Notes: a model not told the origin generated them from the sequence alone. Counted from the first letter of the stretch, positions 6,901 through 13,817 are shown. The stretch is 15,264 nt of DNA from Rickettsia endosymbiont of Ixodes persulcatus (GCA_027293795.1 JAPYLE010000185.1:1-15264), one strand, 5' to 3'. Made by a program: numbers and translations.

Positions 6901-9139
6901 GTCTAGTTTAGAAATTTCGCAACTTCTAACAAGTTTAGGGTTTACTGAAGATTGGATAAATAGAATTACTAAATTAAATGAAAAGACTAACACACTTACT
7001 AGCCAAATAGTTTCGAAGAATTATAACTTTAAGTCCGATATAGCTTTAAGATACAAGGACTTTGCTTTATCAGGAGAAATATCAGCAGGATATAAAGCAA
7101 AATACTCTGATGACGATTTGTTAAGAAAAGCTATGATAGAATCAATAGCACTTGAGCATTCAAAAAATGTATCTGAAGTCAATCAAAACAAGAAATATTT
7201 TGAAAAAATTCAAGAAGCAGTTAGCACTATGCAGTCTAGCTTTATAGGTCCTAGAACTGAAATGGGACAAGAAATACATAATATTTATACTTCTAAACTT
7301 TTGAAATTAATAAAAGATAAAGAATTTATTAGATATGTTGAAGATAATATTAAATCTGACAAAAAACGTAAAGATGAAGTAATAGAGGCATTTGATACTG
7401 TTAACTCTGATTTTATAGGTCCTAGAACTGCAATAGGACAGGATATACGTGACATTTATACACAGCAAATGACAAAATATACAGAAGAAACGGTAAGAGA
7501 GGCATTTGATACTGTTAACTCTGATTTTATAGGTCCTAGAACCGAAATAGGGCAAGAATTATATGATATTTATAGAAAGAAGCTTTTAGAATCGGAAAAA
7601 AATAAAACACTATTACTTTTTACTAAACAATTAATAACAGAATTTACTGAACTAGAACAAAAATACGGTAGTGATATTCAACCAGAAAATAAAGATAATA
7701 AAGAATCACTTGTAGAAAAAATGAAAAAACGATTCCAACAAGAAAACGAAGTTAAAAATGACGAATCCTCAACAGAAAGTGATACACAACATGAAGATAA
7801 CAATAAAAAGTTAGAGGTATCTGATTCAAAAACCGTTTTATCACCGAGGTTATCGAATTCTAACGATAGCAAAAATGATAAATCATCAGATGACAAAAAA
7901 TCACTTCTAGCATTAAGATCTAGTGATGAAGAAGATAAAGGGTATGAAACTGATGAAAAAGAATTAGAAGAAAGCAATAACACAACTGAAGAAGAATTTA
8001 AAAAAGATATACCTTTAGAAAGCGAAGATGAAGCTATCAGTATGTCATTAGAAACTGAAGAAGAATTTAAAAAAGATATACCTTTAGAAAGCGAAGATGA
8101 AGCTATCAATATGTCATTAGAAACTGAAGAAATTGCAAGACAAGATGAGGCTGTATTAAAAGAACAGATATCTAAAGAAACTAATAATAAAGTAGCAATA
8201 TTAGTTAAGGCAGCTTCAACTCTTCATAAGCATGTTCATCCTAGTATTTTAACTAAAAGACTTAATATTGGTGCTGCTATAGCTGCCGGTGACGAAGAGG
8301 CTAGTATAAATAGAGGATTATGGATTAGCGGCTTATACGGGATCAACAAACAAAGAGCTTGGAAGAATATTCCAAAATATCAAGGTCGTACAACCGGTGC
8401 AACTATCGGTGCCGATGCTGAATTCATCAATAGTCATGATATTATAGGAATAGCTTATAGCCGTTTGGACTCCCAAGTTAAATATAATAAAAAACTAGGG
8501 AAAACAGCAGTTAACGGTCATCTTTTAAGCATTTACGGTCTAAAAGAACTAATTAAAGGTTTCTCGTTGCAAGCTATAATATCTTATGGTCATAATTATA
8601 TTAAAAACAAATCTATAAGTACCAATAATATAGTTGGAAAATATCAAAACAATAACGTAAATTTTGAAAGCTCGTTAAATTATAAATATCGTACAAAATA
8701 CGATTTATATTTAATCCCTAATATCAGCTTTAAATATGATTATTCAAGAGCTAGCAACTATAAAGAGTATAATGTAGATATAGAAAATTTAATGATTCAA
8801 AAGAAATCAAATCAATCATTTGAAAGTAGCCTTGGCGGTAAAATAGTGTTTAAACCTATAGCGACCATAAGTAATATAGTATTAACACCAAGTTTGTACG
8901 GTAATATTGAGCATCACTTCAATAATAAAAATACAAAAGTTAATGCAAAAGCGACTTTTAAAGGACAAACATTACAAGAAACAATTATTCTACCAAAACA
9001 ACCTAAGCTTGGATATAATATCGGTAGTAATATACTTATGAGTAGAAAAAATATAAATGTTCTACTTGAGTATAATTATTATACGCATAGAAAATATCAA
9101 AGCCATCAAGGTCTTGTTAAACTAAAAGTCAATTTATAA
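3905..9139 (+). CDS. sca2: Sca2 autotransporter, formin-like actin nucleator
   Basis: Sca2 is a surface-exposed type V secreted protein. In spotted-fever rickettsiae it nucleates and elongates host actin for long comet tails. Seen here (1744 aa): signal peptide 1-33 with cleavage after SARA (33); an N-terminal helical repeat region (about 34-400) with four copies of an 'IPxxEE' helix motif near residues 137, 199, 241 and 284; a first proline patch PTPPPLP (606-612); a second from 984 with seven prolines in a row (993-999); three SxFIGPRT repeats (about 1108-1225); an acidic Ser/Glu-rich linker with 23-aa tandem repeats (about 1361-1410); and a C-terminal autotransporter beta-barrel (about 1465-1744, from GLWISGLYG). 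Proline patches would bind profilin-actin. A WH2-like stretch (LDDLRTAIL followed by FEELTTV) lies between the patches. Gene and frame are intact, unlike its neighbour cysS. Identity rests on architecture and on the cysS-adjacent locus. Confidence 0.93.
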   Translation: MNSQSFNSKKYALAFFTSTCLLASSFLSTSARAASFTQLVNKTPALRNLSGEAKQKNEWRNYSVINKLATWKAAKLVPDLNQAILDVQNGFDPKLLSDSNINIRHKAREKNAEVMLYIAQIKQPDYNEKFNEYINRGVIPMPEEVGQNLGIDYDARKTNNKKEKDQKVRRAEKDKKAIIDRYIDLIKIALVEKEYITTGRVPELEELTKKLDIDKAKAKIRRAVIRDQVMENKKAELITIGKIPTQEELNKLFGKDRESSNTKYINDIRTCIMRNNRQNYVDTNHIPKTQEIMKEFNIDKGSASLYLKQIKAEIAAKHQANNNQNTARTFSQISFDTGRKKKQPYSFDPRSTFQSLFKFKAKKDNDYTQSQKNIYKIIQQEENIEVFKNLIKIDPIAALNLEVDSSYKKEAVNIILSDFNNDTIQKILFIDDKGQLNFNTTIDVKNKPILNELLKNSSEEQRNKIIENISKYAKENIIPLVFKREVRHDKLSGLLKLAAIKDKLIVQELLTLQLELKNDLHSYNAQGNGIPPEAIKAINEVLREYNATARDLSSAEIIKLANSFNIQGFQNSIKIMTSSEQELTKEIDNLFGLSIQNETPNNGNIPTPPPLPLLFSNLYLDKLKDTPKLYALYDQFIQNNKSKNKITPGNINESETPERIEPKTEYAKLYKQYRAETCKKADNLQDQLLKKQSDIINVIRQILTASYADQGIDTEDLITLFGNPNPEVTEKAQEVFVSLVQDPYVQDIIVNGKKAMTSEAILKNLFNEDADDAVERILLSSCKISEELKKPIEYESNKSRLIKELENKQNPFEQLKFAYEKAAILGQKFDTKLAELIKNPAILTTNEQVTFLTKENNELKKVINSDQAQAKLDDLRTAILSTIKFEELTTVSLPQNDFIAIVKEKDPELLKEFLKATIIKQESNNNLDQLRLALPSFTGMSDQQVRILASKLNMSVILKALEECVKEKAKNHTHTRTRNMPLLPPSSPPSSSPPPPPPPSSLEISQLLTSLGFTEDWINRITKLNEKTNTLTSQIVSKNYNFKSDIALRYKDFALSGEISAGYKAKYSDDDLLRKAMIESIALEHSKNVSEVNQNKKYFEKIQEAVSTMQSSFIGPRTEMGQEIHNIYTSKLLKLIKDKEFIRYVEDNIKSDKKRKDEVIEAFDTVNSDFIGPRTAIGQDIRDIYTQQMTKYTEETVREAFDTVNSDFIGPRTEIGQELYDIYRKKLLESEKNKTLLLFTKQLITEFTELEQKYGSDIQPENKDNKESLVEKMKKRFQQENEVKNDESSTESDTQHEDNNKKLEVSDSKTVLSPRLSNSNDSKNDKSSDDKKSLLALRSSDEEDKGYETDEKELEESNNTTEEEFKKDIPLESEDEAISMSLETEEEFKKDIPLESEDEAINMSLETEEIARQDEAVLKEQISKETNNKVAILVKAASTLHKHVHPSILTKRLNIGAAIAAGDEEASINRGLWISGLYGINKQRAWKNIPKYQGRTTGATIGADAEFINSHDIIGIAYSRLDSQVKYNKKLGKTAVNGHLLSIYGLKELIKGFSLQAIISYGHNYIKNKSISTNNIVGKYQNNNVNFESSLNYKYRTKYDLYLIPNISFKYDYSRASNYKEYNVDIENLMIQKKSNQSFESSLGGKIVFKPIATISNIVLTPSLYGNIEHHFNNKNTKVNAKATFKGQTLQETIILPKQPKLGYNIGSNILMSRKNINVLLEYNYYTHRKYQSHQGLVKLKVNL
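7384..7542 (+). repeat. Direct 45-bp repeat within sca2 (SDFIGPRT repeats)
   Basis: Positions 7384-7428 and 7498-7542 are identical over 45 bp, with a period of 114 bp (38 codons). They encode EAFDTVNSDFIGPRT, followed by a divergent IGQ-x-I-Y-D-IY helix. A third, more divergent unit (MQSSFIGPRTEMGQEIHNIY) lies upstream near 7226-7300. The identical nucleotides suggest recent duplication or conversion, in the region described for Sca2 as a C-terminal repeat domain. Confidence 0.9.
7985..8134 (+). repeat. 69-bp tandem repeat in the sca2 acidic linker
   Basis: The unit encodes TEEEFKKDIPLESEDEAI then SMSLE (23 aa). It starts at 7985 and 8054, with a partial third start at 8123, and the two full copies differ by only about one base. 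The in-frame period makes it a likely length-variable site between strains. It sits just before the beta-barrel, in the presumed unstructured linker. Confidence 0.9.
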
Positions 9140-9142
9140 ATC

Positions 9143-9178
9143 ATCAATAGCAAATTACATAAGTAATTTGCTATTGAT
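9143..9178 (+). terminator. Terminator hairpin after sca2
   Basis: A perfect 16-bp stem (9143-9158 with 9163-9178) around the loop ATAA begins 4 nt after the sca2 stop codon. The stem is AT-rich, and only a short run of T then A follows, so it could end transcripts from either strand. It is the first in a series of hairpins reaching 9504. Confidence 0.7.
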
Positions 9179-9190
9179 TTAAAAATTATA

Positions 9191-9227
9191 GAAATCAGGG
9201 TTTGAAGCGGTTCTTCACCCTGATTTC
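9191..9227. repeat. Palindrome downstream of sca2 (second hairpin)
   Basis: GAAATCAGGG (9191-9200) pairs with CCCTGATTTC (9218-9227). Inside, TGAAG pairs with CTTCA around CGGTT after a TT bulge. It would form a stable stem as RNA or cruciform DNA. Its function is not evident: a second terminator or a short dispersed palindrome. Confidence 0.65.
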
Positions 9228-9250
9228 AAAATAATATATATACTTTATTT

Positions 9251-9286
9251 ATATAAAAGGTGGGAGCCGCCTTTCACCTTTTATAT
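9251..9286. repeat. Palindrome downstream of sca2 (third hairpin)
   Basis: ATATAAAAGGTG (9251-9262) pairs perfectly with CACCTTTTATAT (9275-9286), with a 12-nt GC-richer loop. It lies 24 bp after the previous palindrome and 3 bp before a larger one. Confidence 0.65.
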
Positions 9287-9288
9287 TC

Positions 9289-9434
9289 AATAGACATCTT
9301 TCCAAACAGCTTATAGAGAGAAATTTAAAGGAGACACCTTCACCTTGAACCGCAGCGAGACATACGTGAGGATTCGAGTACCGGATCGACGTATAAATTT
9401 ACCTCTCGAAGCGAAGTTTGGAAAGATGTCTATT
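9289..9434. repeat. 146-bp RPE-like palindromic element
   Basis: The ends AATAGACATCTTTCCAAAC (9289-9307) and its exact reverse complement (9416-9434) make a 19-bp terminal stem. Further pairing continues inward imperfectly: GCTT and AGAGAG near 9309-9320 pair against CTCTCGAAGC near 9402-9412, and AAATTTA pairs with TAAATTT. The middle is GC-richer and contains GAGTACCGGATCGACGTA. Size, overall palindromy and intergenic position fit the Rickettsia palindromic elements. I cannot name the subfamily. As RNA it would form a long hairpin. Confidence 0.75.
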
Positions 9435-9439
9435 ATAAC

Positions 9440-9504
9440 CGAATAGCGGATTATGTAATAATTCACTATTCGTATTAAACAAGGATAAGTTAAAACTTAT
9501 CCTT
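9440..9504. repeat. Two adjacent small palindromes at the end of the yhhQ remnant
   Basis: CGAATAG (9440-9446) pairs with CTATTCG (9466-9472), with partial inner pairing. Then AAGGATAAG (9481-9489) pairs with CTTATCCTT (9496-9504). The second overlaps the last codons and stop of the transporter remnant on the minus strand and could have been its terminator stem. Confidence 0.55.
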
Positions 9505-9959
9505 TCTTAATGAACAAGCTTATTAACAAAACTCCTGCATAGAATATCGGGGTACTAAAATAGTAAAAAACAGTTTAAATGAATAGCTATTAAGAACAAG
9601 ATAACCTAATTGTTTAAGAGAGAAATTGCCGTAGTGAAATTGTTTCTTATCCATAAATAGATATTAATATCAACAAGTTGAGCTATATAACAGGCAAAAG
9701 TTGATGCTAATGATATGAACCAAAAACTTTATGAAAAATTATGTTATCAACATTAGACCAATTAGTAGCTTCCAATTTATCCATAAGACTTATTACTATT
9801 TATATTAAAAATAATAGCAAGCTTTATACAAAAATTGGCTCTTTCTTTACCGTAAAACTCGGCTATCAAGTCAGTTAACAAAAAAGTTAACGGGTAAAAA
9901 ATTGCTCCTACGGATAATTCAAGAATATAAAAATTAAAAATATTAAGGGAAACAAGTTT
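9497..9959 (-). pseudogene. yhhQ: Decayed queuosine-precursor transporter (YhhQ/VUT family)
   Basis: Three minus-strand frames together give the family. Frame one gives LELSVGAIFYPLTFLLTDL then IAEFYGKERANF, the hallmark FP-x-TF-x-x-TD-x-x-x-E-x-YG region, and ends at TAA about 9780. Then SNVDNIIFHKVFG, and after a shift STFACYIAQLVDINIYLW then IRNN, matching E. coli YhhQ 'MAYALGQILDVHVF'. After an apparent deletion come NSYSFKLFFTI and, in another frame, YFSTPIFYAGVLLISLFIKK up to a stop at 9497. The N-terminus is missing; the frame fades near 9959, just beside a palindromic repeat. Intact members import queuine-pathway precursors across the inner membrane. It lies minus-strand, downstream of secG. 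There are at least one stop, two shifts and one deletion, so it is non-functional. Confidence 0.75.
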
Positions 9960-9976
9960 TTTATATACTTTACTGG

Positions 9977-9996
9977 ATCCCCGTTTTCACGGGGAT
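9977..9996. repeat. Short GC palindrome beside the yhhQ remnant
   Basis: ATCCCCGT (9977-9984) pairs with ACGGGGAT (9989-9996) around TTTC, and GACAC follows. It is the 'GGATCCCCG...CGGGGATGACA' variant of the short palindromes found elsewhere in the window. It sits where the missing N-terminus of the transporter remnant would begin, so its insertion or an associated deletion may mark the break. Confidence 0.6.
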
Positions 9997-10083
9997 GACA
10001 CCAATTGCTGTTAAAATCAAGCTAACAACAATGTACTACAAAGATAGAATTATATTTGTAAATGATAAGTATGAGAGCTGTAA

Positions 10084-10386
10084 CTATTTAGCTATAGGTA
10101 AACTATCTTCTGCTTGATTTTCTTCAATTTCATTAATCTTAGAAACTAAATCAGACTTCTTTTTTGAGGAAAGGTTGGCAAGTACTATTGCATTTATTAA
10201 AAATAATATCGTAAGTATTATAGTGCTTTTAGTAAGAAAATTACCGACTGTTTTAGCACTGACCACTCCCATATTATTACCACCGCTTATACTACTAACT
10301 CCATCCGATCCGCTACGCTGCATCAGAATAACTATAATTAACAATATTGCAATAGTAATATGTACAAAGAGAAGTATGTCTATCAT
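10084..10386 (-). CDS. secG: Preprotein translocase subunit SecG
   Basis: SecG is the small accessory subunit of the SecYEG channel in the inner membrane and aids SecA-driven export. From MIDILLFVHI the protein is 100 aa with two membrane helices (about 3-21 and 50-70). Between them is the conserved loop: MQRSGSDG, GNNMGVV and GNFLTKST. A charged tail ends DSLPIAK. An upstream ATG at 10419 would add 11 residues (MYDLKYSNDYY). Neither start has a clear ribosome site. I prefer 10386 because family members begin right at the first helix. Exported proteins encoded nearby (Sca2, OmpW) would depend on this channel. Confidence 0.88.
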   Translation of the reverse strand: MIDILLFVHITIAILLIIVILMQRSGSDGVSSISGGNNMGVVSAKTVGNFLTKSTIILTILFLINAIVLANLSSKKKSDLVSKINEIEENQAEDSLPIAK

Positions 10387-10557
10387 ATAATAATCATTAC
10401 TGTATTTTAAATCATACATTAGTTTTATATTATTTGCAACTTAGCTTTATAAAATAAACGTAATACTATAAATAGTATCTGATAGAAACTAGACTAAAAT
10501 CAGCGTATGAGTTTTTCAAGAAAAGATAAAAACTTATAAAGCTTTGAATATATATAG

Positions 10558-10633
10558 TGGTGCTACTAGGGGGAATTGAACCCCCGACCTCTTCATTACC
10601 AATGAAGTGCTCTACCCCCTGAGCTATAGTAGC
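10558..10633 (-). tRNA. tRNA-Thr (anticodon GGU)
   Basis: On the minus strand: acceptor GCTACTA, D arm GCTC/GAGC, anticodon stem CTTCA/TGAAG with loop TTGGTAA (anticodon GGT), T arm GGGGG-TTCAATT-CCCCC, acceptor TAGTAGC, discriminator A, then an encoded CCA (10560-10558). All stems pair fully over 76 nt. It reads the threonine codons ACC and ACU. It lies between secG and the proP-like gene, all on the minus strand. Confidence 0.96.
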
Positions 10634-10718
10634 CTAAACTTCATTTCAAACTCTTTTTCCCACATATTTGCTATTAAATCAAGAAGAATTTTGGAATTTG
10701 TTATATTATTTCATCTTG

Positions 10719-11981
10719 TTAGCTTTTCATCTTATCTAAACTTCTATTTTTGTAAAAAAATAAGGCGATCAATGCAAAAATGCAGCTTAATATGATGTAA
10801 TAAACTGCCGAGGTAACATAACCTGTTTTTTGTACTAAATATTCAAAGACAAGAGGCGTAGTACCGCCAAAAATACTTGTAGCAGTGTTATATGAAATAG
10901 AGAGAGCGGTATTACGTATATTTGTAGGGTAAAATTCTGCTTGCAATGCCGGTTCAGGACCAATATAGCTAGCGGCAAGTACTGCCAATATAAATTGTGA
11001 GATAATTACGCTCATGAAGCCGCCGTTCTCAAAATTATTAAGTAAAAACGGTGTCATTACAATAATTATTACAAGATTAATTACAAAAATTTTCCTGCGA
11101 CCTATAATATCGGATAGATAACCGCTTAATAAAGTTACGGCTATCATAATCACGTAACATACGCTAGCGAGACTATTTACCTCATTTTCAGCGAAATTAC
11201 GGCTGATTTTTAGGAATGATATTAAGTAAATTGTAGTTAGGTAGAATATTATCGAACCCGGAGCATTGATAAAAATCGAGATTAATATATCAAACCAATG
11301 ATTGGTAATAACTTTTTTTAACGGTGACTGTAAAATTTTTTTCTGCTCTCTTAGATTTTTAAAATTCGGTGTTTCATGGGTATGTTTTTTAATATAAAAT
11401 GCTGCAAAAAGAATAAAAAAACCAAGTAAAAAAGGTATTCTCCAGCCAAAATTATCAAATTGCGAAGCTGTTAGGATATTCTTGACGATATAAGAAACAA
11501 AAGAACCGAGCAGTAAACCGGAGCATATACTAGACATTGAAATACTACCGATGAAGCCTCGGTGTTTAGGGTTAGTATACTCAATAACAAATGAAATAGA
11601 GCTGGTCAAAGCTCCTCCCATCGATAATCCTTGCAAAATTCTAACGATAATCATTAATACGGTAGCAGTAATGCCGATAGTATGATAGGTTGGTAATATT
11701 CCGATTAATACGGTTGGAGCAGACATGCAAAATAATGCACTAGTTAAGGCTACTTTTCGTCCAAATCTATCACCTATAACACCAAAAAATATTCCTCCAA
11801 TCAGTCTTGCTAAATAGCCTATCGCAAAAACTAAAAAAGCTTGTAGTAAAGAAGTATTAGCGTCATCATTCGGGAAGAATTTAGCTCCAATTATAGGTGC
11901 AAAATAACCGCATAATACATAATCGTACCATTCAAAAGTATTGGCGATGCCGCTTGAAAATACTAGTTTACTGCGATTCAT
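10719..11981 (-). CDS. proP: MFS transporter of the metabolite:H+ symporter (ProP-like) family
   Basis: The 420-aa inner-membrane protein has about 12 hydrophobic helices. The start, GIANTFEWYDYVLCGYFA (11-28), is the family's helix 1 signature. The loop 2-3 motif GDRFGRK lies at 70-76, RILQGLSMGG follows near 113-122, and the half-repeat motif SDIIGRRK lies between helices 8 and 9. Such proteins import compatible solutes or organic acids with protons. Rickettsia carry several ProP-like paralogues, so the substrate (proline, betaine or another host metabolite) is not fixed by sequence. The ATG at 11981 overlaps the 3' end of sam by 14 nt, so the two are probably co-transcribed and translationally coupled. 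The length is slightly short relative to E. coli ProP (500 aa), lacking its C-terminal coiled coil. Confidence 0.88.
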   Translation of the reverse strand: MNRSKLVFSSGIANTFEWYDYVLCGYFAPIIGAKFFPNDDANTSLLQAFLVFAIGYLARLIGGIFFGVIGDRFGRKVALTSALFCMSAPTVLIGILPTYHTIGITATVLMIIVRILQGLSMGGALTSSISFVIEYTNPKHRGFIGSISMSSICSGLLLGSFVSYIVKNILTASQFDNFGWRIPFLLGFFILFAAFYIKKHTHETPNFKNLREQKKILQSPLKKVITNHWFDILISIFINAPGSIIFYLTTIYLISFLKISRNFAENEVNSLASVCYVIMIAVTLLSGYLSDIIGRRKIFVINLVIIIVMTPFLLNNFENGGFMSVIISQFILAVLAASYIGPEPALQAEFYPTNIRNTALSISYNTATSIFGGTTPLVFEYLVQKTGYVTSAVYYIILSCIFALIALFFYKNRSLDKMKS

Positions 11982-12852
11982 GTTTTCTGCTCATGGCTTT
12001 TTTTTCGGAGTATATTATAAATAAGGTAGCAGGAATTATTATTACTGCTCCATGGAGTGTGCTTTTGTCAGGAAATTCATTAAATATTAAATATGCTGCT
12101 ATTGCTGAAATTACAAGCTCTAAATATCTATAAGGAGCAGTAGCGGTAGCATCTACCATAGAAAAGGCTTTAAGCAGGAAGAATAATATTAAGCTTCCAC
12201 TACTACCAAGTACAAACAATAAAGCTAATTCAAAATTACTTGGAGTTAGCCAATACTGAGATGCTACAGGTAGCGATACTATAGCAGTTACTATTGCAGA
12301 ATAAAATAGCATACTAATCATCGATTCTTTTATTACGAATTTTTTATTAATAATGTCAAGCATAGCAAATGAAATAGCCGCTAATACAAAATACAAAATT
12401 TCGGGATTAAAATCCTCAGCATGCGGTTTAAGCGTAATAACAAGCCCTATAAATCCTACTATGGTAACCACCCATCTTTGCCAAATAATATTTTCGTTAA
12501 GAAAAAATACGGCAAGTATTAAAGTAAATAAGGGGATAGAAAAACTTATGACGGTTGCGGTAGTAACAGGAGTAATAGTAAGACCGTAAGTCCATGAAGT
12601 CATACCGAAAAATAATAATAATCCTCTTAATATATGTACAAAAGGACGACTTGTCTTTAAGGTATTTTTACCGTAATAAGCAACAAAAGGTAGTAAAACT
12701 ATACTACTGAAAAAGAAACGGAAAAAAGCTACCTCAAAGCTATGTAAATGAGTCCCAAGATATTTAGACATTACATCATTGGCACTACTACTTACTAAAC
12801 TAAGTAAAAACCAACCTATACCGGTTAAATATGTTTTTAATGCATCACTCAT
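11968..12852 (-). CDS. sam: S-adenosylmethionine uptake transporter (EamA/DMT family)
   Basis: The 294-aa protein has ten hydrophobic segments forming two EamA repeats (about 8-140 and 150-285). It closely matches what I recall of the R. prowazekii SAM transporter (RP076): TYLTGIGWFLLSLVSSSAND, RFFFSSIVLLPFVAYYGKN and YGLTITPVTTATVISFSIP. It imports host S-adenosylmethionine across the inner membrane. Rickettsia rely on this because their own SAM synthetase gene is often degraded. An AGGG lies about 8 nt before the ATG. It is first in a two-gene unit with the proP-like gene (14-nt overlap), and divergent from the ompW-like gene. The family call is certain; SAM specificity is inferred from similarity and from the neighbouring gene order. 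Confidence 0.88.
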   Translation of the reverse strand: MSDALKTYLTGIGWFLLSLVSSSANDVMSKYLGTHLHSFEVAFFRFFFSSIVLLPFVAYYGKNTLKTSRPFVHILRGLLLFFGMTSWTYGLTITPVTTATVISFSIPLFTLILAVFFLNENIIWQRWVVTIVGFIGLVITLKPHAEDFNPEILYFVLAAISFAMLDIINKKFVIKESMISMLFYSAIVTAIVSLPVASQYWLTPSNFELALLFVLGSSGSLILFFLLKAFSMVDATATAPYRYLELVISAIAAYLIFNEFPDKSTLHGAVIIIPATLFIIYSEKKAMSRKHESQ

Positions 12853-12892
12853 TAATATACCCTGATTATTCCTATAAATTTATTTAAATGTC

Positions 12893-12927
12893 TTGACTTT
12901 TAGCATAAAAGAATGCTATCTTTTATG
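12893..12927 (+). promoter_or_regulatory. Candidate promoter of the ompW-like gene with an overlapping inverted repeat
   Basis: TTGACT (12893-12898), an 18-bp spacer and TATCTT (12917-12922) form a plausible sigma-70-type promoter about 85 bp before the start at 13007. CATAAAAG (12904-12911) and CTTTTATG (12920-12927) are perfect inverted repeats 8 bp apart, overlapping the spacer and -10. TAGCAT/ATGCTA (12901-12906 and 12913-12918) nests inside. This could be an operator, but AT-rich chance pairing is possible. Confidence 0.35.
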
Positions 12928-13006
12928 ACAATGGTATAAATATATAAACAAAAATTTTATATAATAATACGGTAATCAATTTTAAGCAAGTAAAGGTTAT
13001 AATTAT

Positions 13007-13741
13007 ATGTTAAGAATAGTGAAAAAATTAGGGATGATTTTGTTTGTGTCCAGCATAAGCATTAGTAGTTTTGCTAAAAGCATGTACGATGATATAGACT
13101 CTGCTCCGAACTATGATAGTACACTGTATTACGAAAATGAAGGAAGTTTAGTTTTTAAGGTGCGTCTAGGGGGTATTTTTTCAAGTGCTAAGCAAAAAGG
13201 ACTACCTCCTCCTACCTCTCCTCAACCCGTTTCAGTAGGAGAAGTTGTAAAAAACGGTTATAGCGGTGATGCATCCACTACTATATTCTTTAATAATTAT
13301 TTAGCTACTGAATTATCACTTGGCTTTAATGTTTTACGCACCAAGTATACATCCCTTGCAAATGTTGCTCATAATTATGGTGTTGACGCTAAACTAGGAA
13401 AAAACAAACCAATTTATATGATTCCTGCAACGATTACCGGACAGTTTCATATAGCTCCTTACGGTGGAATAAGACCGTATATAGGTCTAGGTTATCACGG
13501 TTCTTATATGCTTACGCAAGCTACTACTGGTCCTAAAATTAGAAACGGACATGGTGCTGTAGGACAAATAGGTGTAGATTTTTACGCTCAAGATGATACT
13601 TTAATCAATCTAGACGTAAAACAATTTTTCTTAAATCCTAAACTTGAATACAAACCGAATTTAGTAGGTAATAAAACCGTGACCTCTAAAGTTAAACTTA
13701 ATCCTTTAATAGTTTCTATAGGTATAGGATTTACTTTTTAA
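13007..13741 (+). CDS. OmpW-family outer membrane beta-barrel protein
   Basis: The 244-aa protein has an N-terminal signal peptide of about 24 residues (MLRIVKKLGMILFVSSISIS, then SFAKS). The barrel strands alternate: SLVFKVRLGGIFSSAK, TIFFNNYLATELSLGFN, MIPATITGQFHIAPYGGIRP, YIGLGYHGSYM, GHGAVGQIGVDFYAQDD, DVKQFFLNPKLEY and VSIGIGFTF. The order 'ATELSLG', 'PATITGQFH', 'GIRPYIGLGY' and the final Phe recognised by the BAM machinery are typical of OmpW, an eight-stranded channel for small hydrophobic compounds. The start is supported by AAAGG 10 nt upstream. Rickettsia annotations often call this a surface antigen. It is divergent from sam and is followed by a palindrome before pntB. Confidence 0.85.
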   Translation: MLRIVKKLGMILFVSSISISSFAKSMYDDIDSAPNYDSTLYYENEGSLVFKVRLGGIFSSAKQKGLPPPTSPQPVSVGEVVKNGYSGDASTTIFFNNYLATELSLGFNVLRTKYTSLANVAHNYGVDAKLGKNKPIYMIPATITGQFHIAPYGGIRPYIGLGYHGSYMLTQATTGPKIRNGHGAVGQIGVDFYAQDDTLINLDVKQFFLNPKLEYKPNLVGNKTVTSKVKLNPLIVSIGIGFTF

Positions 13742-13787
13742 GGATAATTAATTTTTGCTGTTATTCCCACATGCGTGCATGGTTCTC

Positions 13788-13817
13788 ATATCATTCCCGC
13801 CTACGCGGGAATGATAT
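13788..13817. repeat. 30-bp palindromic repeat before pntB
   Basis: ATATCATTCCCGC (13788-13800) and GCGGGAATGATAT (13805-13817) pair perfectly around CTAC, followed by AAAAATAAG. The core is the same as in the 2251-2280 element. It could terminate the upstream porin transcript. The pntB frame is open through it (SYHSRLRGNDIK) if translation begins at the upstream ATG (13771). Confidence 0.8.

Noticed and set aside
7678..8109. 143-codon minus-strand frame, Ser/Leu-rich
   Set aside because: It is the antisense shadow of the Glu/Ser-rich linker of sca2. Its composition mirrors the GAA/TCA codons, and the repeats come from the sca2 tandem repeat.
7985..8134. CRISPR-like array
   Set aside because: The repeats are tandem without spacers, in frame and coding. 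No cas genes or spaced repeats appear anywhere in the window.
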